From Haliclystus octoradiatus (lineage: Eukaryota > Cnidaria > Staurozoa > Stauromedusae > Haliclystidae), in the NCBI GenBank assembly GCA_916610825.1, contig OU744448.1, forward strand, positions 17,855,936 through 17,919,935: a stretch of 64,000 bases of DNA. Reading direction: 5' to 3'. The notes under the pieces were generated by a model, which ran no database searches, was not told the origin of the DNA, and saw nothing but the letters and a program-made list of their open reading frames with translations. The first letter of the stretch is position 1; each line of letters opens with the position of its first letter. The position numbers and the translations under genes were made by a program. This document shows positions 55,901 to 64,000 of the stretch, in pieces.

Positions 55901-58900
55901 ATTCCTAATTTCAGAATATAATGTGTTATAAGCTGTAAAATTATAATTATTAGATGTAAAAGAGATATGTTAATAGCTACACATTGCAATATGATTTATT
56001 AGAGCTGGATTTATTCAGAGAACAACAGTTTCCAGGATCCAGCAGTCCTTCAGAGTGTGTCACTGTTGTCAATCCTTCTATTCCACCACCAACTTCACAT
56101 TGTTAATCCATATCTTGAAATACCAAATCATCATCATCAGCCTCGTCGAATCATCTGAATCTCAATGTTATCATTCTTCTCCTCATCCAGTAAAGACGAT
56201 GAATAATGAATATTAAATCAAAATTTGATTTTCGCTTGTTAATTACCTTTATTATTTTGTAAAAAAAGATGTTAATTTTCAATCATAAATACAATAATAA
56301 TTAACTTCTGTTAAATACAACTTTTTCAAATAATTGCCCTGAAATAAAAACTCACCCAGGCTTTTGACTGGTAAAAATTTAACATACCCAACCCCGATCT
56401 CTTCGGTAAGAACCCCTTGGTATAAATAATGAACGGTCCATAAGCTAGCGTCTTCAGCTCCGAAATTAACTACAGATTGTTTTACAATCACGATTATCTA
56501 TTGAGGCTATACTAAACTAACAATGACGTAATTAACTACAAATAATTACTGTACTTATCGTAAATTTAACTACAAATAATCCTCCTATACCCCCCCAAAA
56601 AAAGCTCCTTCTGTTCAGATGAAGGGACTGGTCAAGTCTCCAGCATGCTTTTGCAAAACTCGCTAAAACGCTACTCTTGTCAGTTACATTACGACGTTGA
56701 AGGGAAAATTTGAGCCCTCTGGGTATAACAAGCTTTTCAAAAAATGATTATTGGTAGGATGATACGTTGATAATATTCTTATCTACATCGATATCACGGC
56801 TAAGCATTCTTTAGATTTTTCTAGTATGGATTGACATAACTTCACTCTATTACCTGACAATGTTATTAAGAACTAATAACTTATTATGAAGATAACAAAA
56901 TATTGCCAAGTATGTCTCTTTTATCGCTGTCATTTATCTCAAACTTAATAACTTAGAATTTATTAATCATTCATTGATAAATAATGTTTAATATTTAATA
57001 TCTACATTTGCTAACATAATTGGTCCAACACAACAAGGCAAAAACCATGCCTTTGGAAGGGATTCATGTTTCTATTCCATGACTTTCTTGGATTTGAACT
57101 TGGATTTGTTTGGAGTTAAGATCAACAACTAAGCAACGGATTGTCTCTTTCTTCAATCAAATCTCCATCAATATTTCGTTGCCTAGGAAGATGCTTAAAA
57201 AGATCTTTGTTGACTGAGTGATTGTGGGTAGTATTTAGTTTGAAATGGACATGAATTGACAATGACTGCCCATCTTTACTAAGGATGATATTGATTTGGA
57301 AGGGATATCCCCCGGAAAGATTTCGATTTTCGAGTTAGTCATCTTTGAGGCAGCCTTTTGCGGAAATCTTTGCCGCCAAATTTACAACATACAGTTAGCG
57401 ATTAATATTTTCAATTATCGTTAGTTATTGCAATTTTAGATGGAGCTCGAGTTGTTGCTTTTTAAAATGCTTTGCATCTCATTTCCATAGTTGACATTAG
57501 AACTAATTCTCAGAATCATAGATTGCATACTCAACTGTCTATTTGTTTGTTTGTTTGTTTGTTTGTTTGTGCATTTAATTTTGTACTCCTTGTTAAAGAT
57601 CAAAAAATATTTTGTCACTATTTATAAATGAGTTTAAAATTTGGCAATTACTGGCTATACCATTTTTTCAATTTATTAGCACTTATGCAAAGCCATTATG
57701 GAACGCATATTTATGGTTAAATATATAACTTACATCCACTGATTGAATTACGATAGATATTAGAAACATTTACAGAATTTTGAGAGGTCTGCTTGCGATA
57801 ATTGTAATTCAAAACTATTTAAACTGCAGGCTTTTACTATTTCTTCTGATAGAGAGTTCCAAGGATTTACAACTATTTGAAAAATAAAATCTTCTTAATT
57901 CATATTTGACTTTATCTACTGCGATTAATCTTTGGTTGTGACCGAGAATTGAGTACTTATTTACTGCAAAACGGAATAAATGATAAGAACTAATATCAAT
58001 TAATTTGTTAATTATTCTATATGTCATGCATATATCAAATATTAGTCAGCGATTATACAACGATTTTCGATCAAGTACCTCAAGTCTATCTTTGTAGCTA
58101 GTGTACTTGATCTGAGCACGTCTAAATATACTCCTTGTTACATAGCGTTGCACTGACTTAACAAGATTAATATCTTTAATATCTTTTTTCTTGAAATTTT
58201 GAATAATTTGATTTATAATACGTTCGCTTTTTGGATTGTATGTTCTGAATATTCTTAGGGTAAGTGAACTGATGCCTTCCAGTTCGTCTTTCTTGATAAA
58301 GGCAGCATACAAAAGTTCAGTACATCCACAATTTTATTATACATATCATCTGCGGTATCACAAGATTTTAAAAGTAGAACCCAGTCAATCTGTGCAAGAT
58401 ATGAATTTATTGAATCGTAATCTCCTTTTCGAAAATCAGTTGGTTCGATATGGGACCTTTAACCCCTTTATTTCAACCGCCTTTAGATGTACCGTTTTCT
58501 GCAAACCGGCGACAGTGTTTAGGATGACCGAAATTTCAATATTTACCTTTGAGGCAGTCTGTTTTAAAATCAGTACATACCGATAAATTTGATTAATTTT
58601 TGTAATTCTCTACTCTTTCTTTTGTAACATTGTGATATAGTTATGTCATCATCACTAACGATATTAACGATAAACTCAATTTGACTAGTTTGTGGACTTT
58701 GAGGAATTGATACGGTGTGATGTCATCGTTAGTGTCTTCCATTTATATTTTATTTTATTTTATTAGAAGTTACCCTCTTTGCCACTCCGTGGCAAGCACA
58801 TCCTGTTGATGAGTGCTAGGAGATACATACATTATTATTTTGCTATTTGAACGTGACTGTGCAGCCTGTGTGCACTTTTTCTATCACGCCACTCACTTTT

Positions 58901-61900
58901 ATTTACAAAACTGCCAGGGTGGTCCTCTTCTGATTGTAAAAGACTTTGAAAAAGAATCAATCGCTAATATTGCACAGCCATTTGTATTGACCCAATTCCG
59001 GTCTCTTTCAAGATTGGCTAATATGTTTTCTTGTAGTCTCAGGATTCTATTCAAGGTTGTGACTCCGCACTGAACTTTCTCAGCTGTTCTTCGTTTCTTA
59101 TTTTTCTCAGTTCTTTGACCATTGCCTATATGTTTTATTTTCCACTGTTTCTATCTGTTTTGATGCTATGCCAAGATTCGTCACCCAATTTCCTAGATAT
59201 TTATACTGCTCTGTAGTGCCACTTTGTCCTCTTGCCAATGTGATGGTAGCATTCTGTAATTGTTTACTCCTTCCTTACCGCTTTTGTAACCATGTACTTT
59301 GTCTTTTCAATACTGAACGTAAACTTCTTTTTCACTTCCATTATCTTCAGATTTCATCCTACTGTTTCTATTATTTCTTTGCTACCAACTGCTAGAATAT
59401 CATCCACATAGATTAAAGTATCGAAAGATTGGACGATACCATTGTCATTGCTGTTGTACCAATTACGTTTTATTTTTCCATCATTCCGTGTCTGCTGCCT
59501 TCTTACGCTTCAGCTGTTTTACAATTGCTCTGATATCATCTGTGGTAAACGTTCACGTCTTCTTCTGTGTAATCACCTGATACATCTGTTTCATTCACGT
59601 TATGAGCCGCTTGACGGCGTGATCCTTTTGCTTTTGGTTGCCGACAGATCTGTTGAAAATGGTTCATGTCACCACAGTTATAACACTCTTTGCCGTTTGC
59701 GGGGCATTCACAGAACTTGTGTGATGTACCTCAGCCCCACATGGCTTTCTGTTGGTGTCTGCTGGTGTGCTTTCATTGCGTTTATGTACAGTCTGTGTTA
59801 TGTTGTGTACTGTACTTCTTTGACTTAACATAGTGTAACTCGTGATTTCTGTCATATATAATTTCGTGTCTTCGGCTCTCCGACACAATTTGATAGATTT
59901 TTCTTTTCCATAAATCGTAATTTTGGTTTTGTATCAAACAATCAACTAGACTGTATAACTTTGAATGTAATAATGTAATAGTATATATAATTGTTAATAC
60001 AACTCAATGTCAATAGTAAGATTTAAAAGGTTCTGTCTCAAACCCTGAGCTCATGAAGACAACTACCTGGTGACACCCTAAGCCTCTTATAGATGTCAGC
60101 CTCGAACACCTGAAATAATCCAAGTAATTAACGTTGCCCGTAAACGATAGGAATATAATAAGAACGTTGTGGAAAATAACCACTTTATATCTTGGAGAAT
60201 GATACCATCTTTGGGACAATAGACATATATTCGTAGTGAAATGGACTTTAACAGGCAATAGAAGATATAACAAGTGCAACGACACCGCAAATATCACCGC
60301 AGGTTTGGCGTGGAGCTTTGGGAGAGCATTTCTGTATCTGCAGGAATAATCACTTTTACATAGGTATGCATGCACATACTTAATCCCCTCAAATGGAAAA
60401 AATTTAGTACCAAGCTCTAGACGCATAGTTTTTGCTATACCTGAAAGGATATTCTTGAAAGAATAAGGTATAGGCCATCCTAAACTATCAAAGTACCACC
60501 ACTTGTTGAGGGAGAGATTGCCAAAAAAATGTCCAATGGCAGCCTTTGTGAAATTCATACGGTTTGGTCAACCAAGTGCATGGAGTCGTTGTTGGATTAA
60601 TTTACCAGTATTCTGAGTTCTATCTGTTGTTGTTATCTTTTGTGTTTTGCATTTCCCAGTCTGATATGGATGGCCCTTGAGTTAATGTTTATGTTTCGTT
60701 GTTGTTTTCTTGCTGTGTTTGCAATGTCGAGGGTATGGATTGTATCTTTGCTGCGAGGGATGCGATGGGTGGGGTCCTAAAGGGGTCTGATTTGTTTGTT
60801 TGGTTTGGATTTTTGGCAGTATCTCCCATCTTCTTGGGTTAATTGCGATCCTTCAGCGTCTATTTGACTTTTCCACCTGTGACATTACTTCATGGTAAGG
60901 TAAACGTTAGCTCTTAACAGTGAATGAATCTAAGTTATTCAGGAGACAGATGAGGGATTCAGTATCATTATAATACCTTGTGAATTGGCAGACTGATAGA
61001 AGGAGATAGCGGGTATAATGGTCAAATATGATCTGGTTCAAGTTGAGCTTGACTTTGTCCACATAATTATTTCGCCCTTATTGAAAGGTTTTCTGGAGGT
61101 CCTGGATAAAATCTAAGGGAACGGGTAACACTCTTTCTGGATTGAAGTCACAAGGACTGTCCTAGACAATACACTCCTTAATTTAATTCAATTTCATCGC
61201 CCCCGAAAGAATAATTTGATGGCCATTTCCGTTTCTACAAACTTGTAGCGAGGTTATTATCGGTGTTCAGGGACGAGGAACTGGTTACAGATGAGGTCGA
61301 GGGTTTAGTTACGGTAATGGATGGTGCGGAAGTTGTGGAGGGTTGGGCAATGCCTGACATCAAGTGTGGCGCAGCAGGTTGTTTTGTAATCGGTTCAGAC
61401 TGTTGGCAAGTGACGGAAATAGATGGTGGAAGTGAAACATTGATTGTCATTACTCTTATTTTCAGAGAGCAACCAGACTTTGGTGTGAAGCAATACAAAG
61501 TGAATGTGCCAACAAATCAACGCACTGAGAAAGATCAATGCTCATTTGCATTACTTGTAGTGACTGGTATGACCAATCAATTTCCAAACCAGGATGGGAA
61601 TGATATCGTAAGTTATGGTAAAGAATCAGTCGTACAACTGAGTTACATAATTACATTTTCATTGCGACTAACTATCTCGAGTGCAAAAAGGCAAAATTTA
61701 AATTCACGACAGTCTTTTTTTATTCTCGCAATTCGTTAGACGCAGTTACATTTAATCAATGTACAGTATATACACACTTATTGCATATTCTAATCCCATT
61801 TTTGACAGATATTGAGAAATTAGTTTCTGTATTTTGATAATGGAATCATAATACAGTATATCAAAATGTAGACATTGTATATATAGCGTCATTCCAATCT

Positions 61901-63762
61901 CTATATCCATTTTATATGCATTTGGACTAAGGGGGGGGGGGGGGGGGGGTTGAAAGTTAAATTTTTGTCTTTGTAAAAGCTGTTCTACTGTGATTGCATT
62001 GTTTGATCTGTTCAACACCTCGACTGCTCTTTCAAAATCACCACCGTTCAGATTTTTAATTGAAGCTGCAGGGTGAAAGAACCAGTCATTTCACAGAAAA
62101 GGAAATAAGGAAAAAGGATGATGCTCCACAACAAACCTAAAGTGCCAAACTAACTTGCCCTGCTAATGCAAACGGGTAGTGACTCTCTCTTGTAAACAGG
62201 TCATTAACTTGAATTTATAACTTCCTTTCATGAACTATTAATAAAAATGGAGAGGTTTTACGTCCATGAAGTGGATGTTCATGAACTTCTTCAACTGCTT
62301 TCAAGTAAATGTGGCTATACACTTTGTGAAAAGCTGATACATTCTTGCTCAAATCTTGTGCTGGAGGGTTACGAGGGTACAAAAATTGTTTTTCAAAACA
62401 AGAAATTAAACAAAATCTAGACAGTATGTGTTAATTTGATTACTATACATTTATTGGTGATTGCCCTCTCGCGTACAAATTGACTAACAGATTTGTACAT
62501 CGCTTTCGTTATGCTCTGTATTGATTTCAGCCGCGACACTGCAGATCAATTTTAATGGCAGATAGGTCTCGATTGTCAATGCGCAGCGATGCGCCGCAGC
62601 TACTCACATAGCAATTCCTTCTGGACCATTCCATCCGCCATCCTTAGATGGTACTCATTTGATGTTAAACAATACAGCCTTGCTTTAGCTCAAGCATATA
62701 TTTTTCAGTGTTGATTGAACAAGCTTTCAGCCTGCATATTACTAGAACTTTTGTAATCATTCATTTCAAATTGACTTCGAGAGGGCATATACAGTAATCT
62801 GTGTTTAATAATCACTTGAGAGAACGCGAGTCATGATTGGCGGAGTTGTTATTATCAAATGTAGATATTTCCAATTATTGCAGGTGAGTCGTATTCTTGT
62901 TATTGAATATCATCCGAGTAAAGATTCATCTCTTGGCCATTGGGTTCTGTCTTACGATTGCATTGGTAGTCAAAATGGAAAACTCTATAAATTAAAGGTG
63001 CGTCATTCATTACGATGTATTATAAATGGTATTATTGACCTCACAGAATATTGATTCGAGTTAACTCCGGGTGCCACATCGATAAGGAATTGTAGTCAGC
63101 TGTATTCTGAATGTAGCATATGCAGATTACGTATGACGGGCTGTCTGTGTCCTAGCACAAGGTTTGGGAATGTCAAATTCCAAATTGCCATGAAGCAAGA
63201 TTTTTAAAGGTGTCGATGTAGTTGCCGTACATGCCAGCTCCATTTCACAGTTCCTTTTAATTAATTGAAAGTACCCCTCGGCTAACAAGACACTAACCTC
63301 CCTTTGTTCTTCCAATTGTAATGTTAAATAACAGATTATATTGGATGCTTCTTTCCTACATGTGTGTTGAATTTAGTATGCTGCTAGTTTACGGTATTCC
63401 TTTGGTTTTAGGAAGTGTTCTCATGTGGTGTGCCAGAAATTGGTGAACAATCAGAGCCATACGAATGCCAACCTGGCCCATCGAATGAAAATGATGACAC
63501 GTCAGCACAGTTCTGCCTCGTTTGTCACACTGCAAGAGTAACACGAGTTTTGTTACCATGCCGACATGCCTGTGTTTGTGGTGCCTGTTTCAAGAGACTT
63601 AAAACATGTCCACTTTGTCGTTATGACATTGAATCATATTTCTTATGTGTTGATGAATTAGCTTTACCTGCTACACAAGAGGAGATAGCCTTAGAAACAA
63701 GCAATGAACTATCGCAAATGTCACCTATGCAATTAGCAAGCGCTATATGGAATGCATCATAG
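43752..63762 (+). CDS. CGRRF1: CGRRF1 orthologue: membrane-anchored RING-finger protein, six exons
   Basis: Cell growth regulator with RING finger domain 1, an ER-associated E3 ubiquitin ligase in vertebrates. Exons: 43752-43968, 47046-47160, 48647-48715, 61466-61607, 62884-62997, 63412-63762. The phases (1,2,2,0,0) all agree and the total is 1,008 nt, 335 residues, against 332 in human. Residues about 10-30 (FLFVSFACCALCIIFLIS) form the N-terminal membrane anchor, followed by KENPFNVKL matching vertebrate VKNPFGLEI. Exon 2 has FESSLHIYWNV (vertebrate LEDSLLTCYWG). Exon 4 has CSFALLVVTG. Exon 5 has VSRILVIEYHP (vertebrate VSVIHIPDR). Exon 6 has a complete C3HC4 RING: CLVC, PCRHACVCGAC, CPLC. 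Exon 3 (23 codons) is the least conserved and is accepted mainly on splice sites and phase. Intron 3 is 12.7 kb and full of transposon fossils. Confidence 0.9.
44885..45779. mobile_element. 895-bp element with 26-bp perfect TIRs
   Basis: The left end TAGGGGAGACCGGGGAGACT (44885 onward, 26 bp in all) is repeated exactly in reverse at 45754-45779. If the outer TA is a target duplication, the parent would be Tc1/mariner-like. The interior has further GGGGAGACTTGGGACA-like motifs at both ends. The 133-residue minus-strand open frame inside shows no transposase motif. It lies in CGRRF1 intron 1. Confidence 0.8.
48845..48925 (+). repeat. Fragment of the GTGCTCAATGTTTG repeat family
   Basis: The segment GAACACATGTGGGTAAGAGT followed by GCTCAATGTTTGTC matches parts of 14860-14885 and the reverse of 41105-41140. 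It is a short remnant in CGRRF1 intron 3. Confidence 0.45.
49893..49972. repeat. (TA)n microsatellite, about 80 bp
   Basis: An uninterrupted TA/AT run. It overlaps the end of a minus-strand open frame (49893-50117) that starts with a Ser/Glu-rich MSSDSESNDSQM; that frame has no recognised homologue and the tail is only microsatellite. Confidence 0.95.
50405..52880 (-). pseudogene. hAT-family transposase fossil (ZNF862/KIAA1586-like)
   Basis: Successive frames on the minus strand give an N-terminal TTF/BED-like segment (LGWKNFINHKTSNILDHAKS, 52880-52590), then KFDICYVTAKEHIEFRKYPS near 52500-52450, then a DDE-core piece WCYAHRLELACKEAF...LYAIYSKSPKK (52013-51789), RAKLKGYLKQW (51788-51531), and the C-terminal dimerisation block FANGHVERKLSSLN...TRLAHSTLSDL near 50560-50490. 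Several frameshifts and stops, and a break of about 800 bp before the last block, make it non-functional. Terminal inverted repeats were not located. Confidence 0.8.
53208..53760 (-). mobile_element. CR1-like LINE 3' fragment
   Basis: The minus strand reads VKKRINFKILTATFKALNNI then GPSYMKELLDVHKPNRALRS, the post-RT C-terminal region of CR1-like LINEs, with stops further on. It ends in AATAGCGCTATAAAAGTAAA and an ATT microsatellite (53216-53232), matching the solo LINE tail at 20030-20112. Confidence 0.75.
53805..54890. repeat. Three direct copies of a ~300-350-bp repeat
   Basis: Copies start near 53805, 54163 and 54530. Each contains AAAGCAACAGTTATAAACC, GGCATCAACCATTAAAAATT and GTAAAGTAACCTTTTGAATG; the first and third continue through TATTCGATATGTCTTTGGAAG to CTAAGCAACGGAT. 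A fourth, partial copy of the right part lies at 57065-57170. The function is unknown. The arrangement suggests segmental duplication within CGRRF1 intron 3. Confidence 0.85.
54880..55125 (-). pseudogene. BEL/Pao-type retrotransposon pol fragment
   Basis: The minus strand gives RGIILSLVAKIWDPVGI, matching the conserved post-RT block of BEL/Pao pol. After a frame change it gives VTPVCGWTIPRTEMVAS, matching the VAPVK...TIPRLEL block preceding RNase H. Intervening sequence is missing or shifted. This is a fossil only. Confidence 0.6.
55190..55400 (-). pseudogene. Penelope-like reverse transcriptase fragment
   Basis: The minus strand reads LSKDDLKELLLIATKDQLF then, after one stop, GELYEQIDGV, the block that precedes the conserved AMGSPLGP motif in this RT type. 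The match ends abruptly there, so it is a short truncated fossil. Its C-terminal counterpart family occurs at 40670-41175. Confidence 0.6.
55740..56439. mobile_element. 700-bp MITE with long TIRs
   Basis: Left GGACCGTTCATTAATTATAC and reversed right GGACCGTTCATTATTTATAC match in 19 of 20, and similarity continues through TACCGAAGAGA about 45 bp in. The interior contains symmetrical TTACCCAACC / ACATACCCAACC motifs. No transposase was seen. It lies in CGRRF1 intron 3. Confidence 0.8.
57541..57569. repeat. (GTTT)n microsatellite
   Basis: Seven GTTT units, inside the region of LINE fossils in CGRRF1 intron 3. Confidence 0.9.
57780..58590 (-). mobile_element. Internally deleted non-LTR retrotransposon
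   Basis: The minus strand contains a pre-RT segment (INSYLAQIDWVLLLKSCD near 58420-58360) directly followed by post-RT sequence: VTRSIFRRAQIKYTSYKDRL and, further on, VVNPWNSLSEEIV (near 57870). The RT palm itself is absent, so this copy is internally deleted and dead. The layout is that of CR1/Jockey-like LINEs. Confidence 0.7.
58742..59475 (-). pseudogene. Reverse transcriptase fossil with YVDD motif
   Basis: The minus strand near 59450-59170 reads DTLIYVDDILAVGSKEI, then FSIEKTKYMV, then after a frameshift EQYKYLGNWVT, the standard order of palm motif and thumb region in non-LTR-like RTs. The 3' end is GCCACGGAGTGGCAAAGAGG followed by an AAAAT microsatellite (58742-58762). Multiple stops are present. 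The family is not resolved. Confidence 0.65.
59590..59720 (-). pseudogene. Gag-like CCHC zinc-knuckle fragment
   Basis: In one minus-strand frame, KECYNCGDMNHFQQICRQ fits C-x2-C-x4-H-x4-C exactly and is preceded by FCECPANG, a decayed first knuckle. It lies directly upstream (in minus orientation) of the RT fossil. The two may be parts of one element or neighbours by chance. Confidence 0.6.
59900..61460 (-). other. Unassigned region with long minus-strand open frames
   Basis: Minus-strand frames of 182 codons (60558-60010) and 87 codons (61498-61235, rich in Pro/Ser/Thr) lie upstream of the zinc-knuckle and RT fossils. Neither matches a family I know. They may be decayed ORF1/gag of the same retroelement, or chance. 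The second overlaps the start of CGRRF1 exon 4 on the opposite strand. Confidence 0.3.
61931..61950. repeat. G20 homopolymer
   Basis: Twenty consecutive G in an otherwise AT-rich intron (CGRRF1 intron 4). It is capable of G-quadruplex formation and prone to length error in sequencing. Confidence 0.9.
62520..62665 (-). mobile_element. tRNA-derived SINE, copy 3 (body only)
   Basis: Reverse-orientation body of the SINE at 1984-2312 (for example CGCGACACTGCAGATCAATT against AATTGATCTGCAGTGTCGCG). It lacks the tRNA head, so it is truncated. It lies in CGRRF1 intron 4. Confidence 0.75.
63412..63762 (+). CDS. CGRRF1: CGRRF1 terminal exon with RING finger
   Basis: It opens after a TTTGGTTTTAG acceptor in phase 0. 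An acidic linker (EQSEPYECQPGPSNENDD) precedes the RING. All eight zinc ligands are present: C-x2-C (CLVC), C-x-H (CRH), C-x2-C (CGAC), C-x2-C (CPLC). The family signature VLLPCRHACVC is almost identical to the vertebrate VLLPCRHTCLC. The tail after the RING is about 20 residues longer than in human and ends at TAG 63760-63762. No poly(A) signal was found before the window end. Confidence 0.93.
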   Translation, partial: EVFSCGVPEIGEQSEPYECQPGPSNENDDTSAQFCLVCHTARVTRVLLPCRHACVCGACFKRLKTCPLCRYDIESYFLCVDELALPATQEEIALETSNELSQMSPMQLASAIWNAS

Positions 63763-64000
63763 AAAGAAGTTATTATAGAAGAATTCACTGCAATCTTCAA
63801 GTGGCAGTATATTTATTTATTCGACATCTATTAGAAAATGGGTTTCACAGTTCAAATACGAACAAGATTAGTTTTATTCAAGGGATGTGTTATGACGGTA
63901 CTATCGAAATATATGGCTCGAAGTACGATCATACGGTAGTTAACTCAACACTGGACAATGAGCTGATCAACTTTATCTCAATTTAACATTCTGAGAACAT

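Noticed and set aside
60010..60558. 182-codon minus-strand open frame as an independent gene
   Set aside because: No recognisable family; it sits among retroelement fossils, so at most it is decayed element sequence.
61235..61498. Pro/Ser/Thr-rich minus-strand frame as a protein gene
   Set aside because: It overlaps the well-supported CGRRF1 exon 4 on the other strand and has no homologue that I recognise.

Overview
The window is animal nuclear DNA. It is AT-rich, has small exons separated by canonical GT...AG introns, and is heavily loaded with degraded transposons and short tRNA-derived repeats. Nothing prokaryotic is present. The gene content (two opsins, a TTLL5 polyglutamylase, a CGRRF1 RING protein) and the repeat types point to a non-vertebrate metazoan. 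An invertebrate deuterostome is plausible, but the sequence alone does not settle the phylum.

Layout. 0.3-2.3 kb: a dead non-LTR retrotransposon and a tRNA-derived SINE. 4.0-5.2 kb: intronless opsin-like gene 1 (+). 5.3-12.1 kb: a 6.8-kb block bounded by 33-bp terminal inverted repeats, holding a 3,074-bp near-identical tandem duplication. 13.6-15.6 kb: a foldback-like element whose ends are 191-bp and 180-bp tandem repeats. 16.5-17.5 kb: intronless opsin-like gene 2 (+). 17.9-37.1 kb, perhaps to 39.0 kb: a tubulin polyglutamylase TTLL5 orthologue (-), modelled here by hand as 28 phase-consistent exons plus one candidate 5' exon. 39-43.7 kb: intergenic DNA with a SINE, a Penelope-like fragment and a 27-bp perfect inverted repeat. 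43.75-63.76 kb: a complete CGRRF1 orthologue (+) in six exons (335 residues), whose 12.7-kb intron 3 is packed with hAT, LINE, BEL/Pao, Penelope-like and other fossils.

The most interesting biology is the opsin pair. Both proteins keep the retinal-binding lysine, the disulfide cysteines, the CWxP motif and Glu at both counterion positions (113 and 181 in bovine numbering). Both have lost the DRY arginine and the whole NPxxY motif. They look like opsins able to bind retinal but poorly suited to classical G-protein signalling, in the manner of RGR/retinochrome-type photoisomerases. TTLL5 and CGRRF1 are ordinary conserved cell-biology genes arranged head to head; opsin 2 and TTLL5 converge tail to tail with probably overlapping 3' UTRs. 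No shared pathway links the genes, so the linkage looks chromosomal rather than functional.

All exon models were built by reading splice consensus, phase continuity and remembered family sequence. No transcript or database search was available.
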